NCBI RefSeq assembly: GCF_000346465.2
Contig: NC_034013.1
Coordinates: 7,574,504-7,638,503, forward strand
Origin: Prunus persica
Lineage: Eukaryota > Streptophyta > Magnoliopsida > Rosales > Rosaceae
Reading direction: 5' to 3'
Length of the DNA: 64,000 nt
Below are positions 53,121 to 64,000 of this stretch, in pieces. The translations under genes were made by a program, and so were the position numbers. The notes beneath the pieces were generated by a model, which was given only the letters and a program-made list of their open reading frames with translations, did not search any database and was not told where the DNA came from. Numbering within the stretch: the first letter of the stretch is position 1; the number at the start of each line of letters is the position of its first letter.

Positions 53121-55748
53121 TTCACTCAAAACCCAGCAAATGACTTCTCCCACCATATTATGATGTTCCCCAAGTTTTGGACTCAATCCGATATCGATTG
53201 GTCCATGAAATTGGACAATTCAGGTTCTTACGAAGTTCGTTCTGAAATGGAGTGGTTGGTGTATTGCATAGTTCTAGAGATTGGATTTCAATCAAAACCC
53301 ACCACATGACTCCTCCCACCATATTACGATGTTCCCCAAGTTTTGGAATTAATCCGATATCGAGTGGTCCATGAAATTGGACAATTGAGGTTCGTACGAA
53401 GTTCATTCTGAAATGGAGTGGTTGGTGTATTGCATTGTTGTACAGATTGGATTGCACTCAAAACACACCACATGACTCCTCCCACCATATTATGATATTC
53501 CCCAAGTTTTGGACTCAATCTGATATCGATTGGTCCATGAAATTGGACAATTCAGTTTCGTATGAAGTTCTTTACGAAATGGAGTGGTTGTTGTATTGCA
53601 TAGTTGTAGAGATTGGTTTTCCCTCAAAACTCACCAAATGACTCCTCCCACTATGTAATGATGTTCCCCAAGTTTTGCACTCAATCCGATGTCGATTGGT
53701 CCATGAAATTGGACAAATCAGGTTCGTACGAAGTTCGTTATGAAATGGAGTGGTTAGTGTATTGCATAGTTGTAGAGATTTAATTTCACTCAATACCCAC
53801 CAAATGACTCCTCCCACCAAATTATGATGTTCCCCAAGTTTTGGACTCAATCCGATATCGATTGGTCCTTGAAATTGGACAATTCAAGTTCGTATGAAAT
53901 TCGTTATGAAATGGAGTGGGTGGTGTATTGCATAATTTTAGGTATTGGATTTCATTCAAAACTCACCAAATGACTCCACCCATCATATTATGATGTTCTC
54001 CATGCTTTGGACTCAATCCGATATCGATTGGTCCATGAAATTGGACAATTCAGGTTCGTACGAAGTTCGTTATGAAATGGAGTGGTTGGTGTATTGCACA
54101 GTTTTAGCCATTGGATTTCATTGAAAAGTCACTAAATGACACCTCCCAGCATATTATGATGTTCCCCGAGTTTTGGTCTCAACCCGATATTGATTGGTCA
54201 ATGAAATTGGACAAGTGTGTACGTAGTTCGTTCTGAAATGGAGTAGTTGGTGTATTGCCTAGTTTTAGCCATTGGATTTCACTCAAAACCCACCAAATGA
54301 CTCCTACCACCATATTATGATGTCCCCCAAGTTTTGGACTCAATCCGATGTCGATTGGTCCATCAAATTGGACAATTCAGGTTCGTATGAAGTTCGTTAT
54401 GAAATGGAGTGGTTGGTGTATGCCATACTTGTAGAGATTGGATTTCCCTAAAAACCCACCAAATGACTCCTCCCACCATATTATGATGTTCCCCAAGTTT
54501 TGGATACAATCCTATATCGATTTGTCCATGAAATTAGACAATTCAGGTTCGTGCAAACATCGTTCTGAAATGGAGTAGTTTGTGGATTTCAAAGTTTTAG
54601 CCATTGGATTTCACTAAAAAGTCACCAAATGACTCATCCCACCATATTATATGTTTCCCAAGTTTTGGACTCAAACCGATATCGATTGGTACATGAAATT
54701 GGACAATTTAGGTTCGTTCGAAATTCATTCTGAAATGGAATGGTTGGTGTATTGCATAGTTTTAACCATTGGGTCACTCAAAAGTCACCAAATGACTCAT
54801 CCCATCATCTTATGATGTTCCCCAAGTTTTGGACTCAATCTGATATCGATTGGTCCATGAAATTGGACAATTTAGTTTCGTACGAAGTTCGTTATGAAAT
54901 AGAGTGGGTGGTGTATTGCATAGTTTAAGCCAATGGATTTCACTCAAAACTCACCAAATGACTCCTCCCACCATATTATGTTGTTCCCCAAGTTTTGGAC
55001 TGAATCCGATATCGATTGGTCCATGAAATTCGACAATTCAGGTTCGTACTAAGTTCGTTGGGAAATGGAATGGTTGGTGTATTGCGTATTTTTAGCAATT
55101 GGATTTCACTGAAAAGTCACCAAATGACTCCTCCCTCCATATTGTGATGTTCCCCAAGTTTTGGACTGAATCCAATATTGATTGGTCCACGAAATTGGAC
55201 AATTCAGGTTCGTACGAAGTTCGTTATAAAGTGGAGTGGTTGGTGTATTGTATGGTTTTAGCCTTTGCATTTCACTCAAAAGTGACCAAATGATTCCACC
55301 CACCATATTATGATGTTCCCCGAGTTTTGGACTCAACCCGATATCGATTGGTCCATGAAGTTGGACAATTCAGGTTCGTACGTAGTTCGTTCTGAAATGG
55401 AGTAGTTGGTGTATTGCCTAGTTTAGGAATTAGATTTCACTCAAGACCCACCAAATGACTCCTCCCACCATATTATGATATCCCCCAGGTTTTGGACTCA
55501 ATCCGATATCGATTGGTCCATGAAATTGGACAATTCGGGTTCGTACGACGTTCGTTCTGAAATGGAGTGGTTGCGGTATTCCATAGTTTTGGCCATTCGA
55601 TTTCACTAAAAACTCACCAAATGACTCCACCCATTATATTATGATGTTCCCCCAAGTTTGGTACTTAATCCGATATCGATTGGTCCATGAAATTGGACAA
55701 TTCAGGTTCGTACGAAGTTTGTTCTGAAATGGAGTAGTTGGTGTATTG

Positions 55749-56741
55749 CCTGATCTGCAACCTAGTTGGGATGTTCAACTTGGTTCCAAGTTGAGAGTCA
55801 TTAGCATGCAAGAAAACGTTAAAGAACTAAAGAAAATACACAGCATGATGTTTGCATAGCATTCTCTTCATTCATTCACATGTCTACCAAGATTAAGCAT
55901 GATGTTTACTATAACCTTATCTAGATAATCTGTAGGCGACTCTAATGGTGATTAAACATTAAAATTGACAAACAAATTGAACAATAGATTCAGTGAATAA
56001 AACAAGAAACAGATTGATGAACTGAATACTTTAACTTAGAAACATGGATCAATGTTGCAAGGCTACATCGAAATCCCTAGCTATAAATTTAATTACACAT
56101 CATGTTCAAAGAGATTAAAACAAAAATAAACAATATGAGTGAAAATAAATTCATGAGAGGAAACCCTTGAACCAATTCTGATGTTGAACTTCTCCAAGAA
56201 CCACCTCTTGCGCTGAGTCCTGATGGTGGAAATATATGGACAACTAGGGTTTTAGTGTGCATGAAAGGAGAGAATAACCAAGAAGTGAGTGCTAGGGTTG
56301 TTAAATTCGTCCAAAATAAATAGGGTTTTAAAAGTGGCTAAAAGGCAAGTTTTTATGGGGTAAAAGAGGCTGCAAGATATTCCAAAGAGATCCTAACAAA
56401 TCAGCCTTAATTTTGCACGTTTTTGCTTTATTTGGCACCTCCAAATCAGGCTAGAAATCCCCATTGCTTTCCCATTTTGCTCTTAGTCTTCAACCAAGCT
56501 AGGTTCGCCTTGGATTCTTTATTTGGACTTCAAAACAGGTCACGAAACTTGTCTCTATGTTTGAATAAGGGTCAGCTCCAAAAATGGCATGTTTTCATTT
56601 CTTTTGCCCTTCAACTTGATCCTGAAGTAGATGCAACTGCATACTAACACAAAATAGGGTAAAACGCAACAAGTTTAACTCAAAAACATCACAAATAGAC
56701 TAGAAATGGATGATATATATGTACAAATATATGAGTTATCA
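55749..56741 (-). mobile_element. Truncated LTR, second copy of the 40225-41578 family
   Basis: About 993 bp closely similar to 40585-41578 of the first copy, including the end AAATATATGAGTTATCA, which on the complement starts TGATAACTCATATATTTG. The part matching the first 360 bases of copy 1 is missing, so the LTR 3' end is lost. Flanking satellite is out of phase: the left side stops at GTATTGCC and the right resumes at TTGGTCCATG, so about 100 bp of monomer are missing as well. One deletion removing part of the LTR and adjoining satellite explains this. Confidence 0.88.
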
Positions 56742-59700
56742 TTGGTCCATGAAATTGGACAATTCACGTTCGTACGAAGTTCGTTCTGAAATGTAGTGGT
56801 TAGTGTGTTGTATAGTTCTAGAGATTGGATTTCTCTCAAAACCCACTAAATGACTCCTCCCACAATATTATGATGTTCCCCAGGTTTTGGGCTCAATCCA
56901 ATATCGATTGGACCAAGAAATCGGACAATTCAAGTTCATACGAAGTTCGTTCTAAAATGGATTGGTTGGTGTATTGCATAGTTTTGGCATTTGGATTTCA
57001 GTCAAAACTCAACAAATGACTCCTCCCACAACATTATGAGGTTCCCAAGTTTTGGACTTAGTCCGATATCGATTGATCCGTGAAATCGGACAATTCTTGT
57101 TCGTACGAAGTTTATTCTGAAATGGAGTGGTGGGTGTATTGCATAGTTTTAGAGATTGGATTTCACTCATAACCCTCCTAATGAATCCTCCCATAATATT
57201 GTGATGTTCCCCAAGTTTTGGACTCAATGCAATATCGATTGGTTCATGAAATCAGACAATTCAAGTTTGTACGAAGTTCGTTATAAAATGGAGTGGTTGG
57301 TGTACTGTATAGTTGTAGAGATTGAATTTCACTCAAAACCCAACAAATGACTCCTGCCACAACATTATGATGTTCCCCAAGTTTCGTACTCAATCCGATA
57401 TCGATTGATAAATGAAATTGGACAATTCAGGTACTTAAGAAGTTCGTTCTGAAATGGAGTGCTTGGTGCACTGTATAGTTGTAGAGACTGGATTTCACTC
57501 AAAACCCACCAAATGAGTCCTCCCACTATATTATACTGTTCCCCAAGTTTTGAACTCAATGCGATATCGATTGGTCCTTGAAATCAGACAATTCAGGTTT
57601 GTACGAAGTTCGTTATGAAATGGAGTGGTTGGTGTACTGTATAGTTGTAGAAATTGGATTTCACTCAAAACCCAACAAATGACTCCTGCCACAACATTAT
57701 GATGTTCCCCAACTTTTGTACTCAATCCGATATCGATTGATAAATGAAATTGGACAATTCAGGTTCTTAAGAAGTTCGTTCTGAAATGTTGTGGTTGGTG
57801 TGTTGGATAGTTCTAGAGACTGGATTTCACTCAAAACCCACCAAATGGCTCCTCCCACAATATTATGAGGTTCCCTAAGTTTTGGACTAAGTCCGATATC
57901 GATTGATCCATGAAATCGGACAATTGTACTTCGTACGAAGTTCATTCTGAAATGGAGTGGTGGGTGAATGGCATAGTTCTAGAGATTGGATTTCACTCAA
58001 AACCCTCCTAATGACTCCTTCCACTATATTATGATGTTCCCCAAATTTTGGAATCAGTTTGATATCGACTGGTCCACCAAATTGGACAATTGAGGTTCAT
58101 ATGAAGTTCGTTCTGAAATGGAGTGGTTGGTGTATTATACAGTTCTAGAGATTGGCTTTCACTCAAAACCCACCAAATGATTCCTCCCACAATATTATGG
58201 TGTTCCCCAAGTTTTGGACTCAATCTGATATCGATTGGTCCATGAAATTTGACAATTCAATTTGACAATTCAAGTTCGTACGAAGATTGTTCTGAAATGG
58301 ATTGGTTGGTGTTTTGCATAGTTTTGGCAATTGGATTTCACTCAAAAGTTACCAAATGACTCTTCCCACAATGCTATGATGTTCCCTAAGTTTTGGACTC
58401 AATCCGATATCGCTTGCTCCATAAAAAAGGACAATTAAGGTTCATACGAAGTTCATTCTGAAATAGAGTGGTTGGTGTATTGCATAGTTCTAGATATTGG
58501 ATTTCAGTCAAAACCCACCAAATGACTCCTCCCACTATATTATGAAGTTCCCAAAGTTTCGTACTAAATCCGATATCGATTGATATATGAAATTGGAGAA
58601 TTCAGGTTCGTAAGAAGTTTGTTTTGAAATGGAGTGGTTGGGGTATTGCATAGTTCTAGAGATTGGATTACACTCAAAACCCACCAAATGGCGCCTCCCA
58701 CTCTATTATGATGTTCCCCAAGTTCTGGACTCAATGCGATATTGATTGGTCCATGAAATCAGACAATTCAGGTTTGTACGAAGTTCGTTATGAAATGGAG
58801 TGGTTGGGGTACTGTATAGTTGTAGAGATTGGATTTCACTCAAAACCCATCAAATGACTCCTCCCACAACATTATGATGTTCCCCAAGTTTCGTACTCAA
58901 TCCGATATCGATTAATAAATGAAATTGGACAATTCACATTCGTAAGAAGTTCATTCTGGAATGGAGGGGTTGGTGTATTGAATTGTTTTAGCCATTGGAT
59001 TTCCCTCAAACCCACCAAATGACTCCTCCCACAATATTGTGATGTTCCCCAAGTTTTGGACTTAGTCCGATATCGATTGATCCATGAAATCGGACAATTC
59101 TAGTTCGTACGAAGTTCATTCTGAAACGGAGTGGTTGGTGTATTGCATAGTTTTTGCAACTGGATTTCACTCAAAACTCACCAAATGACTCCTCCCACAA
59201 CTTTATGTTGTTCCCCATGTTTTGTACTTAAACGACAATCGATTGGTCGATGAAATTGGACAATTAAGGGTAGTACGAAGTTCATTCTGAAATGCTGTGG
59301 TTGGTGTATTGCATAGTTCTAGAGATTGGATTTCACTCAAAACCCACCAAATGACTCTTCCCACAATATTACGATGTTTCTAAAGTATTGGACTCAATCC
59401 GATATCGATTGGTCCATGAAATTGGACAATTCAGGTTCATACAAAGTTTGTTTTGAAATGGAGTGGTTGGTGTATTGCATGAATTTAGCCCCTGGATTTC
59501 ACTCAAAACTCAGCTAATGACTCCTCCCCCAATATTATGATGTTCCCCAAGTTTGGGACTCAATCCGATATACATTGGTCCATGAAATCGGACAATTTAC
59601 GTTCGTACGAACTTCGTTCTGAAATGGAGTGCTTGTTTTACGGTATAGTTTTAACCATTGGATTTCACTCAAAAGTCACCAAATGACTCCTCCCACCATA

Positions 59701-61407
59701 TTATGATGTTCCCCAAGTTTTGGAATCAATCCGATATCCATTGGTCCATAAAATTGGACAATTCATGTTCGTACGATGTTCGTTATGAAATGGAGTGGTT
59801 GGTGTATTGCACTGTTTTAGCCCTTGGATTTCACTCCAAAGTCACCAAATGACTCCTCCTACCATATTATGACGTTCCCCAAGTTTTCGAATCAATCCGA
59901 TATCGATTGGTCCATCAAATTGGACAATTCATGTTCGTACGATGTTCGTTATGAAATGGAGTGGTTGGTGTATTGCACAGTTCTATAGACTGGACTTCAC
60001 TCATAACCCACCAAACGACTCCTCCCACCATATTATGATGTTCCCCAAGTTTTGGACTCAATTCAATATCGATTGGTCCCTGTAATTGGACAATTCAGGT
60101 TCGTACGAAGTTCGTTATGAAAGGGAGTGGTTGGTGTATTGCATAGTTCTAGATATTGGACTTCACTCAAAACCCCCCAAATGACTCCTCCCACCATCTT
60201 ATGATGTTACCCAAGTTTAGGACTCAATCGGATATCAATTGGTACATGAAATTGGACAATTCAGGTTCGTACGAAGTCCATTCGGAAATGGAGTGGCTTT
60301 TGTATTTCAAAGTTTTAACCATTGGATTTCACTCAAAAGTCACCAAATGACTCCTCCCACCATATTATGATGTTCCCCAAGTTTTGGACTCAATCCGATA
60401 TCGATTGGTCCATGAAATTGGACAATTCAAGTTCGTACGAAGTTCGTTATGAAATGGAGTGGTTGGTGTATTGCATAGTTCTAGAGACTGGACTTCACTC
60501 AAAACCCACCAAATGTCTCCTCCATTACGATGTTCCCAAAGTTTTGGACTCAATCCGATATCGATTGGCCCATGAAATTGGACAATTTAGGTTCGTACGA
60601 AGTTCGTTTTGAAATGGATTGGCTGGTGTATTGCATAGTTTTACCCATTGGATTTCACTCAAAAGTCACCAAATGACTCTTCCTAGCATATTATGATGTT
60701 CCCCAAGTTTTGGACTCAATCCGATATCGATTGGTCCATGAAATTGGACAATTCAGGTTCGTACGAAGTTCGTTATGAAAGGGAGTGGTTTGGTGGATTG
60801 CATAGTTGTAGAGATTGGTTTTCACTCAAAACCCACCAAATGTGTCCTCCCACCGTATTATGATGTTCCCCAAGTTTTGGACACAATCCGATATCGATTG
60901 GTCCATGAAATTGGACAATTCAAGTTTGTACGAAGTTCAATCTGAAATGGAGTTGTTGGTGTAATGCATAGTTTTAGACATTGGATTTCACTGAAAAGTC
61001 ACCAAATGACTCTTCCCATCATATTATGATGTTCCCAAAGTTTTGGACTCAATCCAATATTGATTGGCCAACGAAGTTGGACCATTCATGTTCGTACGAA
61101 GTTCATTATGAAATAGGGTGGTTGGTGTATTGCATAGTTGTAGAGATTGGATTTCACTCAAAACCCACCAAATGAGTCCTCCCACCATATTATGATGTTC
61201 CCCAAGTTTTGGACTCAATCCAATATCGATTGGTCCATGAAATTGGACAATTCAGGTTCGTACGAAATTCGTTCAGAAATGGAGTGGTTGGTGTATTGCA
61301 TAGTTTTACCCATTGGATTTCACTCAAAAGTCACCAAATGACTCTTCCCAGCATGTTATGGTGTTCCCCAAGTTTTGGACTCAATCCGATATCGATTGGT
61401 CCATGAA
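56742..61407. repeat. 166-bp satellite array, block E
   Basis: About 28 monomers up to the next LTR. A two-monomer pattern marked by CTCCTGCCACAACATTATG and GATTGATAAATGAAATTGG occurs at about 57350 and 57690 (332 bp apart), and a related monomer recurs near 58860. From about 59.6 kb the monomers are closer to consensus. A 14-bp tandem duplication (CAATT(C/T) around TTTGACAATTC) is at 58245-58270. No gene. Confidence 0.97.
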
Positions 61408-62044
61408 TGACAGGACCTGCCCCGAAATTTCCCAGAAACCGAAGCGGAACCTGTCTTTGATCCGACATCATCCCGATGCCAGGCCCACTTACTAAGAAAC
61501 CGAGACTTTCTAGCAAAATTTTGGCACAGTCTCTCCTATAATTTAAGCAAACCCAACAAAATAATTCAACCTGCAATATACATAAAATAAAAATCCCAAC
61601 TAGCAGCATGCTTTCATAATTCAACAAGTCATACTGAAATGGCCTCCGGCCTCACAAGTAAAATCTACCATGGGCGATAACAAAGCATCTACTGAATTTA
61701 GATTACAAGAACAGTTGAGTAGAAGAAATTACTCAAATCCTAACTAGGAAGATTCACAGTGCGAGCCTAGTACACCACTTGCACGCTTCCTGAAGCGACT
61801 ACTGGCTAGGGGGTGCAAAACAGAAAACATGTGAGTGGACAAAAACCAGATTGCAGTTAAAAACAATATAGTAACCCCACCGTGTAAAAATAATGCTCAA
61901 GTCATGCAGGTTCACAATTCAATATATAATTACTCAAAACATGATTCAGTTAAAACTCTTCAAAACACAAGTCATCTCCTTCATAAACCTCATTCTCTCA
62001 ACCTTACAACTCCTGTCAAACCACTGAAAAAACTCTAATTCTTC

Positions 62045-62115
62045 ACACACCCAACTATACATATACATATAAATATACATATATATATATATAAATAAAT
62101 ATAACTATAAATAGC
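62045..62115. repeat. AT-rich low-complexity tract in the LTR
   Basis: Alternating TA/ATA runs (ACATATACATATAAATATAC, TATATATATATAAATAAATA) with several TATA-like matches on both strands. I cannot tell whether any is a promoter. Confidence 0.85.
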
Positions 62116-62250
62116 TATACGATATACTCATCACACCATCTAGGTACCGGGGAAACAATCCAACTGGGAATCTTTTGACTAGTCCGTAGGATTTTCAGGT
62201 GCTATCCTGCGTCTAGGGATGAGCGGTCCAACCTGGGGACGAAACTCCAA

Positions 62251-62507
62251 AGCTCCCACGCCGGAACATCCAACGCCGTATGTAGCTCCCAAACTATGTC
62301 CTACGCGCGCAGACTGGATCATCACACACCGGAACATCCAACGCCATGGGTGATGACCCTAAACACGATACAGAGTCTTTCCATACGTCGGAACATCCAA
62401 CGCCGCATATCGAAAGTGTCTCACACGCCGGAACATCCAACGCCGTGAGTGAGACGGATGACCTATTTTTCCCACACGCTGGAACATCCAACGCCGCGTG
62501 TGGAAAG
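62251..62507. repeat. Five hairpins sharing the loop core GGAACATCCAACGCC
   Basis: The 15-base core occurs at 62263-62277, 62331-62345, 62390-62404, 62430-62444 and 62481-62495. Each copy is flanked by different sequences that pair with each other: AGCT..ACG with CGT..AGCT (62251-62287); GGATCATCACACA with TGGGTGATGACCC (62316-62359); CTTTCC and ATACG with CGCATATCGAAAG (62373-62422); GTCTCACACG with CGTGAGTGAGAC (62418-62455); TTCCCACACGC with GCGTGTGGAAAG (62468-62507). The core stays constant while the stems change, yet each keeps its own pairing. Function unknown. Confidence 0.85.
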
Positions 62508-63760
62508 TCTAATAACTGGGGAAGGCACTTACATAGTGTAATCATACAACTTCTCTCAACAATCCCCACAACAACCCTTATAAAAATACACTCTCAATAC
62601 CCAAAATGCCAAACTCACAATATATTGCCAACGCGCTATACAACATCAAATTCATCTCATGAATATAATATATTCAATAAGCCATTAAAAACATTATGCA
62701 AAAATCATTCATCAATAAAACCATGCATATGATTGAAAACAAAGTCCACTCACAAATATTCCCACGCTGCCTGACCACGTGAGGGTCCTGCCTACTGAGT
62801 ACGTGCAGTCGAAACACCTATTTCGAGATACGAACCGTTAATTAATATAAAGTTACGTCGAAGCGGAAATCACAATTTAAATGCTTAAATCCCCAAATTC
62901 CCAATACGTGCACGTTGAAGAAGGTATCCTAAGGTCCGATCACAGGTTTAGGAATCGTTCACGATTTTACGGTTAACGCTTACCCGCAAACTTTGCATTA
63001 TTGAATCGGAATATCCGGGGCTCCGATTCATAATCCGTGAAGTCCTATACGGTCCTAGGAAAATCTAGAACAACATATTTTAATTCGGAAAGGATCTAAT
63101 GCACAATATGCGAAAATCCGTTCGATAGTCAAACGACATCCGAATTGAGATCCGCGAATTCCTATGCGCTCGTGAAAACCTAAGGATCTCATCGGGTTAA
63201 ATTACAGCTCCACCAGGCCCGCCCACCCACTGCCACACGAGCCGACAGCGCGTGGGTGTGTAGAGTAATTCCGGTGATGGAAAAACTCCACACTCGAGCT
63301 CACCCTTCCTATCCTAGCTTCTACTCAAGGTCAGGATCACTTCCTTCAACTACGAGAAGGTCCAATTCGGGCGGCAACTGGCCGGAATTTCACTTTGAAA
63401 TTCGGCCAAAACCTAGGTTTTCAAAATCAATTCCTACCCAGCAAATCGATCCAAACCTATACAACAGTCAACTAGAACTCGAAAAATGGATGAGAAACCA
63501 TACCTCACCCGTCGGGATTAGTGGTCGGAGAAGAGAGAACGAGTGACTAAAAATTCGGATGAAAATCGGCCTGAAATTCGTATTTCCCGGCGACTGGCGG
63601 TGGCTGACGGCTGGAGATGGACTGGGGAACGTCAGCGAGGTCTGGCCGGACGTTTTGGGTCTGGTCTCGAGGCTAGCCATGGCCTGTGATGGTGGCAGTG
63701 CAAATCGCAGTCGGAGGAGGAGGAAGGAACGACGCGGGAGAGGGAGAGAATCGGGAGAAA

Positions 63761-63784
63761 GAGAGAGAGAGAGAGAGAGAGAGA
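63761..63784. repeat. (GA)n microsatellite in the second LTR
   Basis: About 12 GA units, preceded by a purine-rich stretch. It is located 2353 bases into this LTR, against 2309 in the LTR at 32712, so the tract is ancestral to the LTR family and varies in length. Confidence 0.95.
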
Positions 63785-64000
63785 TAAAACTGAAAAATCA
63801 GATTTTTTACTCTAACGCTTTTCAAAATAATTACAGTTTTGCCACTGGTAATATTTTGCTCGTAACTTTTTCGTTGCAACTCCGTTTCAAGCTTAACGCG
63901 TGTCTACGAATTCATCTTAGTACCACCTACCCAAAAATACCATTCGTGGTCCCAAAATCATTTCGGATGAGAAAATGGCCAATCTGCCCCTACTCCAAGG

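Larger units (their letters stand above)
41579..55748. repeat. 166-bp satellite array, block D
   Basis: About 14.2 kb of 166-bp monomers. It includes a perfect-looking out-of-register duplication (about 42613-44400), a six-monomer higher-order repeat (about 46880-48560) and a four-monomer repeat (about 51950-53120). Contracted monomers occur at 42791-42825, 45816-45850, 47941-47975 and 50071-50085. No gene. Most short ORFs are about 64 residues and arise because the monomer is nearly stop-free in one frame on each strand. Confidence 0.97.
61408..64000 (-). mobile_element. LTR of a chromodomain gypsy-family element, cut by the window edge
   Basis: It starts TGACAGGACCTG directly after satellite (left flank ATGAA at 61403-61407), like the LTR at 32712, which starts TGACAGGACCC. 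Shared blocks include GATCCGCGAATTCCTATGCG, ATCCGGGGCTCCGATTCATA and a (GA)n tract at nearly the same offset. By comparison with the 2660-bp LTR, its other end lies just past 64000. The left boundary is an LTR outer 3' end in minus orientation. Whether a solo LTR or a full element follows cannot be seen. It differs too much from the 32712 LTR for both to come from one insertion. Confidence 0.87.

Noticed and set aside
4422..61407. Possible CRISPR array because of regular repetition
   Set aside because: The whole 166-bp unit is repetitive, with no short repeat plus unique spacer structure, and the setting is a plant genome.
4422..61407. Possible CENP-B box in TTCGTTCTGAAATGG
   Set aside because: The essential pattern TTCG-4N-A-2N-CGGG is not met: the fixed A is G and the CGGG is absent.
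4802..61495. Many ORFs of about 60-130 residues reading MDFTQNPPNDSSHHIMMFPK-like or MSPKLGEHHNMVGGVIW-like sequences
   Set aside because: They repeat every 166 bp on both strands and are translations of the satellite. They have no start context, domain or consistent length, and longer versions arise only where an indel changes frame.
62294..62732. ORFs on both strands across the hairpin array with repeated peptide such as TSNA or ALDVPA
   Set aside because: The repeated peptide is a translation of the repeated loop core. The spacing of 40-68 bases is not kept in multiples of three, which argues against coding.
32712..64000. The LTRs at 32712 and 61408 as the two ends of one large element
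   Set aside because: Both are in the same orientation, but the sequence just left of 61408 is satellite and not primer-binding site and gag, and the two LTRs are clearly diverged. They are separate insertions.

Overview
This is plant heterochromatin, probably centromeric or pericentromeric, and not a gene-bearing region. About 46 kb of the 64 kb is one tandem satellite with a 166-bp monomer (roughly 275 copies). The satellite is interrupted by six transposable-element insertions, and I see no host protein-coding gene and no RNA gene. The TNP2-type CACTA transposase, the chromodomain Ty3/gypsy polyprotein and the LTR types point to a eudicot. A 166-bp centromeric satellite is, from memory, reported for peach and its relatives (Prunus, Rosaceae), so that is my best guess, but I cannot confirm it from the sequence alone.

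Layout. 1-4421: the 3' part of a CACTA (En/Spm) DNA transposon. It carries a TNP2-like transposase gene with three recognisable exons, then a subterminal region dense in ACGTC/GACGT motifs, then a terminal repeat ending TAGTG, directly abutting satellite. 4422-9033: satellite. 9034-10837: solo LTR on the plus strand with a 5-bp target duplication. 10838-32711: the longest satellite block, with a 100-N assembly gap at 16447-16546. 32712-39380: a decayed, 5'-truncated chromodomain Ty3/gypsy element on the minus strand (3' LTR, polypurine tract, integrase plus chromodomain, RNase H, RT, protease, part of gag). 39381-40224: satellite. 40225-41578: solo LTR in minus orientation with a 5-bp target duplication. 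41579-55748: satellite. 55749-56741: a truncated second copy of that LTR. 56742-61407: satellite. 61408-64000: most of another LTR related to the one at 32712, cut by the window edge.

The satellite is not a uniform array. It is a patchwork of short local higher-order repeats with different multiplicities (2-mer, 3-mer, 4-mer, 6-mer), a 10-monomer-spaced duplication and an out-of-register duplication of about 895 bp. The most unusual non-satellite structure is a run of five hairpins inside the LTR at 62251-62507. They share one loop core, but each has a different self-complementary stem.

The parts do not form a pathway. The window records repeated transposon insertion into a satellite array, loss of element interiors to solo LTRs, point-mutation decay and local re-amplification of satellite segments. 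The short ORFs found throughout the satellite are by-products of the monomer sequence and are not annotated as genes.
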